A stretch of 9,695 nucleotides of DNA from Chloroflexota bacterium. Its GTDB lineage: Bacteria; Chloroflexota; Limnocylindria; QHBO01. The DNA is taken from positions 1-9,695 of the forward strand of contig VBKA01000065.1 of NCBI GenBank assembly GCA_005879815.1, written 5' to 3'. A program made the position numbers and the translations under genes. The notes under the pieces were generated by a model. The model searched no databases and was not told the DNA's origin. It saw only the letters and a program-made list of their open reading frames with translations. Of this stretch, positions 1 to 6,220 are shown one piece after another (position 1 is the stretch's first letter; each line of letters begins with the position of its first letter).

Positions 1-41
1 ATACGGACGGGTGGCCCTCTTCGACGCGAAAACGCCGCGCG

Positions 42-70
42 ACTATACCCGAACAGCCGTTTGCGGTCAA
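42..70 (-). promoter_or_regulatory. Sigma-70 type promoter reading out of the left edge
   Basis: On the minus strand a TTGACC hexamer (70-65) is followed by exactly 17 bases and then TATAGT (47-42). This is a close match to the vegetative -35/-10 consensus with ideal spacing, in an otherwise very GC-rich region. It lies just beyond the stop codon of the last VOC gene, so it should drive a gene or RNA to the left of position 1. The roughly 40 transcribed bases visible after it contain no start codon with a ribosome binding site. What it controls cannot be seen. Confidence 0.6.
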
Positions 71-104
71 CGAAACGCGCCTCAGCGGGCGGCGGCGGCA
101 TCGG

Positions 105-518
105 TCAGACGCCCACGGATTGACCAACCTCGATGAGATGGCCATCGGGATCGCGGATGTAGGCGCGGATCTCGCGACCGTGATCCTTGGGTTCGGTGAG
201 GAATTGCGCACCCCTGGCGGACCAATCGGCGTAGGCCTTGTGGATGTCCGCCACGCGCACGTTCATGAAGGCGCTTGTCCGGTTCGGGTCCGGTGGCGTC
301 GTCAAGGTGACGGTAGGTTTGTCGTCGGTGGGGCCACCGCCCTCGTTGAGAATCAGCCATGTGTTGGCGACCTGCATGATGACCGGGTCACGCTCGATGA
401 GGACCTTCCCATCGAACAGTGACCGATAGAACTCACGGGATCGATCCTGGTCTGAGACGACCAGGAAATGGGTGATCACGAAGCCTTCTCTCGGGGCCGG
501 AAAGTCGTCTGGGTTCAT
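105..518 (-). CDS. VOC superfamily (glyoxalase/bleomycin-resistance fold) protein
   Basis: A 137-residue single VOC domain of typical length, made of two beta-alpha-beta-beta-beta modules. Module 1 starts at THFLVVSD (16-23), followed by the SREFYRSLF helix and the VANTWLILNEGG strand. Module 2 starts at SAFMNVRVADI (82-92) and ends with the family signature RDPDGHLIEVGQ (122-133). Likely metal ligands are H17 and E130, with E59 possible. The position usually held by the second His appears to be Asn (N86), so metal binding is uncertain. The ATG at 518 follows AAGGAG with a 4-base spacer, and the gene lies 22 bases after the preceding VOC gene, so the two are probably co-transcribed behind thrS. 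Family members include dioxygenases, isomerases, glyoxalases and drug-binding proteins; the substrate cannot be read from the sequence. Confidence 0.85.
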   Translation of the reverse strand: MNPDDFPAPREGFVITHFLVVSDQDRSREFYRSLFDGKVLIERDPVIMQVANTWLILNEGGGPTDDKPTVTLTTPPDPNRTSAFMNVRVADIHKAYADWSARGAQFLTEPKDHGREIRAYIRDPDGHLIEVGQSVGV

Positions 519-540
519 CTCACTCCTTCAGGTTCACAAC

Positions 541-906
541 TCACTTTGGATAGTCGTAGAAGATGGCAACCTGCCGCCCGTCGGGATCCGCGACGCGAAA
601 CGAGCGGCTCCCCTCCCAACGGTCTCCCGAGGGTGGCGCCACCAGCGCGAACCCGCGCTGGGCGAGCTCCTGCGACCAGGCGTCGACCTCCGCGGCGGTC
701 TCGACCCGGAAGCCGATCTGGATGCCGTCCCGCGTCGCTCGCTCACCCCTTCGGAAGCTGAGCTCGAACCCCCCAAGCTCGAGGTCGACGCCGTCCCCGT
801 CAGAGGCGCGGACGTTGAAGCCAAACGCCTGCTCGTAGAAATCCCCGCAACGCGCCGGGTTGGTCGAGAGGAGCGCGAGCTGCCCGATCGCGCGCATCTT
901 TCTCAT
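541..906 (-). CDS. VOC superfamily protein apparently lacking the usual metal ligands
   Basis: A 121-residue VOC-domain protein. Module 1 begins at IGQLALLSTNPARCGDFYEQ (7-26). Module 2 begins at IQIGFRVETAAEVDAW and ends with RVADPDGRQVAIFYDYPK. The ADPDG turn is typical of the fold. The usual first-strand His is Q9, and the final-strand Glu (normally in a xxIEL-like stretch) is replaced within VAIFYDY. It is therefore more likely a binding protein or non-metal enzyme than a glyoxalase; this is inference. The frame is open up to 1149 but that part overlaps thrS and encodes arginine-rich nonsense, so I chose the ATG at 906. A second ATG at 897 would give MRAIG and 118 residues. Neither has a strong ribosome binding site. 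It starts 52 bases after the thrS stop and ends 22 bases before the next VOC gene. Confidence 0.82.
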   Translation of the reverse strand: MRKMRAIGQLALLSTNPARCGDFYEQAFGFNVRASDGDGVDLELGGFELSFRRGERATRDGIQIGFRVETAAEVDAWSQELAQRGFALVAPPSGDRWEGSRSFRVADPDGRQVAIFYDYPK

Positions 907-958
907 GGCAGGCGCCACCCACGGCGGCGTCGCGCAGCGCTGGATGGGTGCGGGAATC

Positions 959-2827
959 TCACGTCGCGGCGGTTGAAGCCTCGCGCTGTGCGGACGGCTC
1001 GGCGGCCTCGCGGGAGTCGTCGTCTGGCTGTTGGACCGGGACCGGCCACAGCTCGCGCGCGGCGATCCTGGTTCGCAGCTCGTCGACGAACGCGTCCAGG
1101 GGCACATCCTGCGACGAGGCGCCCGTGCGCAGCCGCGGGCTGACCGCATTCGCCTCCTGGTCGCGATCCCCCACGACCAGCATGACGGGGATCTGCTGCT
1201 CCTGCGCGTCCCGCAGCTTGGCCTGCATGCGTTCGGAGCGATCGTCGATCTCGGCGCGGATCTCGGCCGCCCGGAGCGCGTCGCGCACCTTCATCGCGTA
1301 TTCGAGATGCCGATCGGCGATGGGTACCACCATCACCTGGACCGGGGCCAGCCAGACCGGGAACGCGCCGGCGAAGTGCTCGACGATGATGCCCGCGAAG
1401 CGCTCGAAGGTGCCGTAGATCGCGTAGTGGATCATCACCGGCCGCTCGAAGTGCCCCTCGCCGGAGCGGTACTCCAGATCGAACCGCTGGGGCAGCTGGT
1501 AGTCGAGCTGGATCGTGGCCATCTGCCACTCGCGGCCGAGGGCGTCCTCGATGAACACGTCAATCTTGGGCGCATAGAAGGCGGCTCCGCCCGGGTCGAG
1601 CTGGTAGGCGAGCTGCTCCGCGTCCAGCGCCTCGCGCAATCTCCCCTCGGCCACATCCCAGAACTCGTCCGAGCCGAGCTTCTTCTCCGGTCGCGTGGCG
1701 AGCTTGAAGGTCGGCGTGAAGCCAAACGGCTCGAACTGGCGCTGGACGAGGGTCAGCGCCAGGCGGAGCTCATCGGGGACCTGGTCCTCCCGGCAGAAGA
1801 CGTGGCTGTCGTCCTGGGTCAGCTGTCGGACGCGAAAGAGCCCCGCCAGCGCGCCGGTGCGCTCCTTGCGGAAGAGCGTCGAATAGTCGGCGAAGCGCAT
1901 GGGCAGGTCGCGATAGCTGCGGGAGCGCGTCTTGTAGACCAGGATCTCCTCCGGGCAGTTCATCGGCTTCAAGCCGGCCACGTGCTCGTCCGCGTCGAGC
2001 ACGAACATGTTGTCCTGGTAGAGATCCCAATGGCCAGATTGCTGCCAGAGCTCGCGCCGCACCAGGCTGGGTGTCCTGACCTCGTCGAAGCCACCACCGC
2101 GGCGCACCTCGAGTGACCACGCCTCCAGCGCCCGCCATAGGGCCATGCCTCGGGGATGCCAGAACGGCGCCGCCGGCGATTCTGGGTGGAACGTGAACAG
2201 GTCCAGCTCGCGCCCGAGCTTGCGGTGGTCGCGCTTCTTGGCCTCCTCCAGGCGCCACAGGTACCGATCGAGATCGGCCTGCGTCTCCCAGACGGTGCCG
2301 TAGATGCGCTGGAGCATCGGACGCGTTTCGTCGCCACGCCAGTAGGCCGCGGCACTGTTCAGCAGCTTGAACGGCCCAAGCCGGCCAGTCGATGGCACGT
2401 GCGGGCCGCGGCACAGGTCGCTGAAGCCGTCGTGGCGATAGAAGCTGACCACCTGCGACTCCTCGGCCGGCAGGTCGCGCACGATCTCGACCTTGAACTG
2501 CTGGCCGTCCTTGTCGAGTTGGGCAAGCGCTTCCTCGCGAGAGAGCTCGCTGCGCTCAAAGCTGAGGTCCGCGGCAACCTGCTCGCGCATCTTGGCCTCG
2601 ATCGCCTCGAGATCGGCGGGCGTCAGCGGACGCGGGAGCTCGAAGTCGTAGTAGAAGCCGTCCCTGATGGCCGGGCCAATTCCCAGCTTTGCGCCCGGGA
2701 AGAGCTCCAGGACGGCCGCTGCCATGACATGGGCAGCCGAGTGCCGCATCGTGTCGAGCTGGTCGTGTGCGCCCGCGTCGAGCAGCTCGTCCGCGCGCGA
2801 TCGGATCTCGTCGCTGTCGATGGCCAT
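959..2827 (-). CDS. thrS: Threonyl-tRNA synthetase without N-terminal TGS domain
   Basis: This 622-residue cytoplasmic class II synthetase charges tRNA-Thr with threonine. The editing domain carries its four key residues: H29 and H33 in HSAAH, and C139 and H143 in CRGPH. The catalytic core has the zinc ligands C291 (KPMNCPEE), H342 (DDSHVF) and H467 (MIHYAI). The motif 2 arginine is R320 (FRKE) and the motif 3 arginine is R476 (GTFERF). An anticodon-binding domain runs from about 493 (LAPVQV) to 592. A charged tail of about 30 residues, rich in Glu, Asp, Ala and Ser, follows. Only 28 residues precede the editing motif, so the roughly 60-residue TGS domain of E. coli ThrRS is missing. An in-frame TAG at 2863-2861 with no start codon between it and the ATG at 2827 rules out an upstream extension. 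The motif 2 loop reads TGALAGL where E. coli has SGSLHGL. The leader is only 33 bases, with no room for a T-box and no clear Shine-Dalgarno. Confidence 0.97.
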   Translation of the reverse strand: MAIDSDEIRSRADELLDAGAHDQLDTMRHSAAHVMAAAVLELFPGAKLGIGPAIRDGFYYDFELPRPLTPADLEAIEAKMREQVAADLSFERSELSREEALAQLDKDGQQFKVEIVRDLPAEESQVVSFYRHDGFSDLCRGPHVPSTGRLGPFKLLNSAAAYWRGDETRPMLQRIYGTVWETQADLDRYLWRLEEAKKRDHRKLGRELDLFTFHPESPAAPFWHPRGMALWRALEAWSLEVRRGGGFDEVRTPSLVRRELWQQSGHWDLYQDNMFVLDADEHVAGLKPMNCPEEILVYKTRSRSYRDLPMRFADYSTLFRKERTGALAGLFRVRQLTQDDSHVFCREDQVPDELRLALTLVQRQFEPFGFTPTFKLATRPEKKLGSDEFWDVAEGRLREALDAEQLAYQLDPGGAAFYAPKIDVFIEDALGREWQMATIQLDYQLPQRFDLEYRSGEGHFERPVMIHYAIYGTFERFAGIIVEHFAGAFPVWLAPVQVMVVPIADRHLEYAMKVRDALRAAEIRAEIDDRSERMQAKLRDAQEQQIPVMLVVGDRDQEANAVSPRLRTGASSQDVPLDAFVDELRTRIAARELWPVPVQQPDDDSREAAEPSAQREASTAAT

Positions 2828-2860
2828 CGTGCGGGCAAGGGTAACGCAACGCGCGCCGGG

Positions 2861-3685
2861 CTAGAGACCGAGCTCCTTCCGCATGCGCTCGGTTTCGTGC
2901 TCGATATCGGACTCGTCCAGGAGGCCGAACGGCTTCAGGCGGCCATCGCGATAGCCCCAGCCCTCGACGTCCGGCAGGTATTGCGCGCGCGACAGCGCGG
3001 TGCCGAAGCAGACGCGCTCGTCGACCAGCGCCGGGTCCACGGCTCCGTCCCCCGCCCGGCCGAGGAGCTCGCCGCGCACCCAGTCCGGCACCCGTCCGCG
3101 ATCGGCGGGATAGATGAAGTCAAAGAGGACCACGTGCGCGAGCAGCACCGCCCAAAAGCGGCCGAAGCGATCGACCAGGCGTCGCCAGTCCATGGTTCGG
3201 CCGGCGACGCGGATGAGGTGGGCGATGTCGGCGCCGTCGAAGCGCTCGCGCTCCATGATGAAGGACTTCGACCACAGCATCTCCTCCGCGGGGATGAGGC
3301 GCACCTCGTGACCGAGCACCTCGGCCGGGCGGGCGTGCTCGAACCAGACGTCGTCCACCACGGCGAGCCCGTTGCCTGACCCGAAGATGACATCGACGAA
3401 GTCGTCACCGGACTTGATCTTGCCGAGCCAGTGTCTCGCCTTCATCTCCGTGTCGTAGCCGCGGCGGTTCAGCGCCGCCATGGCGGCCTTGACGTCGCGC
3501 GGGTGCAGGAAGAGATCGAGGTCCTTGGTGCGGCCACCGATGTCGGTGTACACCTCGAACGCGAAGGCGCCGCCGAGCATGAACGGCACCCCCTCCTCCT
3601 CGAGCGCCGAGATGACGTGCTCGTAGAAGGCCGCCGTCCTGGGCGCGACGTCGATGCTGGCTCGCAGGCGCTCATTGACGACCAT
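2861..3685 (-). CDS. Nucleotidyltransferase-fold protein paired with a metallophosphoesterase
   Basis: This 274-residue protein has the N-terminal signature of the polymerase-beta-like nucleotidyltransferase superfamily. A glycine pair sits in MLGGAFAF (36-43). The two metal-binding aspartates are in TKDLDLFL (D55, D57), and a third Asp (D98) lies on the following strand, DFVDVIFGSG. The second half is helical and rich in aromatic residues (about 136-205: ERERFDGADIAHLI, then FWAVLLAHVVLFDFIYP) and ends in an acidic helix. The ATG at 3685 is preceded by TGAGGA, where the TGA is the stop of the metallophosphoesterase gene, so translation is probably coupled. The frame stays open to 4375 but that part runs antisense in register to the phosphoesterase codons and is not protein-like. 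Superfamily members transfer nucleotides to proteins, tRNA or antibiotics. I cannot name the acceptor here. Confidence 0.82.
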   Translation of the reverse strand: MVVNERLRASIDVAPRTAAFYEHVISALEEEGVPFMLGGAFAFEVYTDIGGRTKDLDLFLHPRDVKAAMAALNRRGYDTEMKARHWLGKIKSGDDFVDVIFGSGNGLAVVDDVWFEHARPAEVLGHEVRLIPAEEMLWSKSFIMERERFDGADIAHLIRVAGRTMDWRRLVDRFGRFWAVLLAHVVLFDFIYPADRGRVPDWVRGELLGRAGDGAVDPALVDERVCFGTALSRAQYLPDVEGWGYRDGRLKPFGLLDESDIEHETERMRKELGL

Positions 3686-3699
3686 CTGCTTCGCGATCC

Positions 3700-4518
3700 T
3701 CAGCTGCGGCTTCTGGCCCGCACGGGCGTCAGCTCGTGCTCGACGGCGTGGGTTTCCTCCGGGTCGACCGGCAGCTCGACCAGGCGGAATGGCGTCGCCC
3801 GCGGGCCGCTGGCCAACAACAGGGGCAACGACACGTTGTAGGTCGGGACGCCGTTCTTTGTCTTGCCCTCGGTCGCTCCGTGGTGGGCGTGGCCGTGGAA
3901 GACGGCGCTCACCTGCATGCGGTCGATGGGATCCTCGAGGCGACTCGAGCCCAGAAACGGGTAGATCTGCTCCGGTTCCCCCCGGACCGTGCCCGAGATC
4001 GGCGAGTAGTGCAGGAGTGCCACCCGCGACCGGGTGCGGAGCCGAGCCAGCCCGGCCTCGAGCTTCATCGCCTCGTCGATTGCGGCCTGCACGAAGGCCT
4101 TGGTCGCCGCCTCGCCCCATGCACCGAGCGAGTGGAGGTCGAAGCCGCCCGCGAAGCCCTTCGTCCCGGCGAAGCCGATCCCGGCGAGCTGCACCGCGTC
4201 GCCGTCCAGTACCCTCATGCCCGCCTCGGTCAGGATCTGCGCGACCTCGACCTGCTTGCCGGATTCGTGGTCGTGGTTGCCGAGCACGCCAACCACCGGT
4301 ACCCGAACCCCGCCCAGCTCGCCGGCGAGCACGTGCGCCTCCTCGGGGAGGCCGTAGTCGGTCAGGTCGCCGCACAGTGCGATGACGTCGGCCTCCTGGC
4401 TGGCCCGCGTGAAGAGCTCACGAAGCCGCCCCTTGGCGTCGACCGTGCAATGCAGGTCACCCACCGCCGCGATGCGCGTGGTGTGGGCCGTGCGGTGCCC
4501 GTTGTGGGATTCGCTCAC
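3700..4518 (-). CDS. Calcineurin-like metallophosphoesterase
   Basis: A 272-residue cytosolic metal-dependent phosphoesterase with no signal peptide. All five blocks of the calcineurin-like fold are present: GDLHC (D21, H23), GDLTD (D51), GNHDHE (N81, H82), LLHYSP (H170) and FHGHAHHG (H208, H210). Together they form a two-metal (Mn/Fe) site that hydrolyses phosphomonoesters or phosphodiesters; the substrate is unknown. The GTG at 4518 is the only in-frame start after the paaD stop (48-base gap). It puts GDLHC at residue 20, as expected for the family. The frame is open to 4821 but that part overlaps paaD and reads as noise. The nucleotidyltransferase gene follows 14 bases later, so the two products probably act in the same pathway. 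The context (paaD upstream, thrS further downstream) gives no clear substrate. Confidence 0.9.
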   Translation of the reverse strand: MSESHNGHRTAHTTRIAAVGDLHCTVDAKGRLRELFTRASQEADVIALCGDLTDYGLPEEAHVLAGELGGVRVPVVGVLGNHDHESGKQVEVAQILTEAGMRVLDGDAVQLAGIGFAGTKGFAGGFDLHSLGAWGEAATKAFVQAAIDEAMKLEAGLARLRTRSRVALLHYSPISGTVRGEPEQIYPFLGSSRLEDPIDRMQVSAVFHGHAHHGATEGKTKNGVPTYNVSLPLLLASGPRATPFRLVELPVDPEETHAVEHELTPVRARSRS

Positions 4519-4565
4519 GCGTCTCGTGCTTGCAGGCCCCGTGCCTGAACTCGCTCGCTCCCGCC

Positions 4566-5099
4566 CTAGACGGCCTTGAACTGCTCGAACGGCTGCCGGC
4601 AATCGGCACAGTGGTAGATCGCGCGGCACAGGGTGGGCCCGAACGGGTTCTCGAGGGTGGTGTTGCGCGAGCCGCAATAGGGGCAGGTCGCCACGACCGC
4701 CATGGTCAGCAGATCTGTCTCCGGGACCGATGGAGCGCCGACGGCCATCAGCGCTGGCGGGGCGAAGCCGCTGGCGCGCAGCTTCTCGCGGCCTTCGGGA
4801 CTGATCCGATCCGAGGTCCACGGCACCGCGAAGCTGATCCTAACCTCGACCTCATCCGCCAGCTCGAGCCCACGCAGCCGCTCCCCCACCTGGTCGCGCA
4901 TGACGTCGATGGCCGGGCAGCCCACGAAGGTTGGCAGCAGGTCCACGGTGAGGCGCTCACCCCCTCGGGCGGTGGGCTCGAAGGCGAAGCCGCCGATCAC
5001 GCCGAGCTCCACGACGCTGATGGCAGGGATCTCGGGGTCCGGAACTTCGTCGAGAGCCGCCCAGACGACAGCCTGGCGCGGATCGGCGGCGGCTACCAC
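4566..5099 (-). CDS. paaD: PaaD, phenylacetyl-CoA epoxidase assembly protein
   Basis: This 177-residue protein has two parts. Residues 1-110 form a MIP18/SufT-like domain (formerly DUF59) with DPEIPAISVVELGVI (21-35) and the conserved TFVGCPA containing C61. Residues 130-177 form a zinc-ribbon-like tail: CPYC (C139, C142), then GPTLC (C158), then HCADC (C164, C167). This two-part architecture is specific to PaaD (also called PaaJ), which is needed for an active PaaABCE monooxygenase and is thought to help mature its Fe-S or metal centres. The start is a GTG at 5099, overlapping the paaC stop by 7 bases (GTGGTAG), with a G-rich stretch just upstream as a possible ribosome binding site. No paaE follows; the next gene is a metallophosphoesterase. 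Confidence 0.95.
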   Translation of the reverse strand: MVAAADPRQAVVWAALDEVPDPEIPAISVVELGVIGGFAFEPTARGGERLTVDLLPTFVGCPAIDVMRDQVGERLRGLELADEVEVRISFAVPWTSDRISPEGREKLRASGFAPPALMAVGAPSVPETDLLTMAVVATCPYCGSRNTTLENPFGPTLCRAIYHCADCRQPFEQFKAV

Positions 5100-5878
5100 G
5101 TTGCCCCCCGCTCCGAGGCCGCAACCATCGTGAACTCCCCGTGGAGCCAGCGGAACGCATCCGTTCGGCGGGTCCTGCCGTCATCGGCGGCAACGGTCAG
5201 ATCATCGGATGTGGGTCCCGGAAGACCCAGGCCGGCCAGCACCGGCGAGACCTGCTCGAGCCAGCGACTGCGAAGGGTCGCCATCGGTTCCGGCAGCTCG
5301 CCTCCCCGCACCAGCAGCTCTTCGTCCGGGACTGGGCTGAAGACGGCCAACGCGTCCGCCCACAGCATGCGCAGCGCCGCCGCCAGACGTTCCCTGGCTG
5401 CGTCACTCCCGGCGAGGCGCCGGAGCCATGTGTCGAGGTGCATCAGGTGGTATCGCTCCTCCCGACGCATCTTGGCCGCGAGCTGGGCAAGCGGCTCGTG
5501 GGACGAGCGTGCCAGCGCCTCGAGGCGCACCGCATCGGCAGTCTCGTAGAGGTACCGCCGCGCCACGGTGAACGCCCAGTCTGTGCGCGGATGGTTCATC
5601 AGCGCCGCATGCCGGTAGGCCTCCGGCCGGCGACCGAAGGCAATCTCGTCGGCGTCCTGTCCCGTCAGCTCGGCCAGCAGCTCGTAGAGCGCCCTGGCAT
5701 GCCCGATCTCATCCTGGCTGATCGAGCTGGTCGCCACGTCCTCTTCGAGCATCGGCGCGATCCCGGTCCACTCCGAGTCCCAGAAGCCGATCACGAACTC
5801 GTCGTCTGCGATCGCCAGCAACAGCTCGGCAAGCGCCTCCCTGGTTGCATCGGGCAGCCGGTGAGCGAAGTCGTTCAT
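5093..5878 (-). CDS. paaC: PaaC, phenylacetyl-CoA epoxidase subunit
   Basis: This 261-residue ferritin-like helical protein belongs to the phenylacetic acid catabolic family. In the E. coli complex PaaC pairs with PaaA as a non-catalytic structural partner. The helices are visible as FVIGFWDSEWTG (28-39), SISQDEIGHARALYE (52-66), FTVARRYLYETADAVRLE (103-120) and MRREERYHLMHLDTW (137-151). Unlike E. coli PaaC, both ExxH pairs are intact here (E57/H60 and E141/H144). Candidate carboxylates on the other two helices are E36 and E112, so a di-iron centre looks possible. The ATG at 5878 overlaps the paaB TGA (ATGA) and follows GAAGGA with a 5-base spacer, which marks the start clearly even though the frame is open to 6040. 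The subgroup resembles PaaC of Bacillus/Deinococcus/Chloroflexota type from memory; I cannot verify that here. Confidence 0.93.
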   Translation of the reverse strand: MNDFAHRLPDATREALAELLLAIADDEFVIGFWDSEWTGIAPMLEEDVATSSISQDEIGHARALYELLAELTGQDADEIAFGRRPEAYRHAALMNHPRTDWAFTVARRYLYETADAVRLEALARSSHEPLAQLAAKMRREERYHLMHLDTWLRRLAGSDAARERLAAALRMLWADALAVFSPVPDEELLVRGGELPEPMATLRSRWLEQVSPVLAGLGLPGPTSDDLTVAADDGRTRRTDAFRWLHGEFTMVAASERGATW

Positions 5879-6204
5879 TCGGATCCTTCGGTGCCGGCTG
5901 GCGCATTCGCGCGCGCCTTGGCGGCTTCGAGCTTGTGCTTGATGAGGTATCCGCCCGGACGCTTGAAGGATCGATCGAACGGCGGATTGAGGAGGTCGGG
6001 ATCGTCGAGCTCGGTGATCGCGTCCCGAGCGACGACCCACAGCCGGTGGCTCTCCTGCCGACGGCCGTAGAACTCCCGCGCGTAGTGCATCGCAAGCTCC
6101 TCGTCGGGCGCTCGCACGTTGCCGCTGTGGATCATCGGGTCTCCTTCGGCTTCCTGGCGGAAGACTTCCCAGATCCGGTCTGCTGGCCCCGTGCCGTCGC
6201 TCAT
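5875..6204 (-). CDS. paaB: PaaB, phenylacetyl-CoA epoxidase subunit
   Basis: This 109-residue protein carries the PaaB signature. The strand WEVFRQEAEGDP (12-23) is followed by HSGNVRAPDEELAMHYAREF (26-45) and then RRQESHRLWVVARDAI (48-63). PaaB bridges PaaAC units in the epoxidase complex and has no catalytic residues of its own. The C-terminal part (about 66-109) adds a Pro-rich stretch (DPDLLNPPFDRSFKRPGGY) and a basic helix that extends beyond the compact E. coli form. The ATG at 6204 starts 16 bases after the paaA stop, with only a weak ribosome binding site, so it probably relies on coupling to paaA. Its TGA overlaps the paaC ATG by 4 bases. Confidence 0.95.
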   Translation of the reverse strand: MSDGTGPADRIWEVFRQEAEGDPMIHSGNVRAPDEELAMHYAREFYGRRQESHRLWVVARDAITELDDPDLLNPPFDRSFKRPGGYLIKHKLEAAKARANAPAGTEGSE

Positions 6205-6220
6205 ACCCTGGCCGCGCGAC

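Noticed and set aside
2..136. A plus-strand open frame entering from the left edge and stopping at 134-136
   Set aside because: It begins sensibly but turns into Arg/Ala-rich residues and runs into the VOC gene from the opposite side. Too short and unsupported to call as a gene end.
907..1149. Extension of the upstream VOC frame to 202 residues
   Set aside because: It would overlap the thrS C-terminus and encode arginine-rich noise before the VOC fold begins.
2828..2860. T-box or attenuator leader for thrS
   Set aside because: Only 33 bases separate thrS from the previous gene, and they contain no T-box sequence or hairpin with a T-run.
1031..3379. Long plus-strand open frames (1031-2116 and 2156-3379) opposite thrS and the nucleotidyltransferase gene
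   Set aside because: They are mirror images of well-supported minus-strand genes, with Arg/Leu/Ala-rich translations and no motif.
3686..4375. N-terminal extension of the nucleotidyltransferase frame to 504 residues
   Set aside because: The extra part overlaps the metallophosphoesterase in another frame and reads as Arg/Gly/Pro-rich noise. The ATG at 3685 has TGAGGA at proper distance.
2861..4518. Reading the nucleotidyltransferase gene as part of an MNT/HEPN or AbiEii-type toxin-antitoxin pair
   Set aside because: The partner is a full calcineurin-like phosphoesterase, not a HEPN or AbiEi antitoxin. No mobile or defence genes surround it.
4519..4821. Extension of the metallophosphoesterase frame up to 4821
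   Set aside because: The extra residues overlap the zinc-ribbon end of paaD and show no homology. The GTG at 4518 gives the normal family N-terminus.
5879..6040. Extension of paaC upstream to 315 residues
   Set aside because: It overlaps paaB in another frame. The ATG at 5878 has the ATGA junction and a GAAGGA ribosome binding site.
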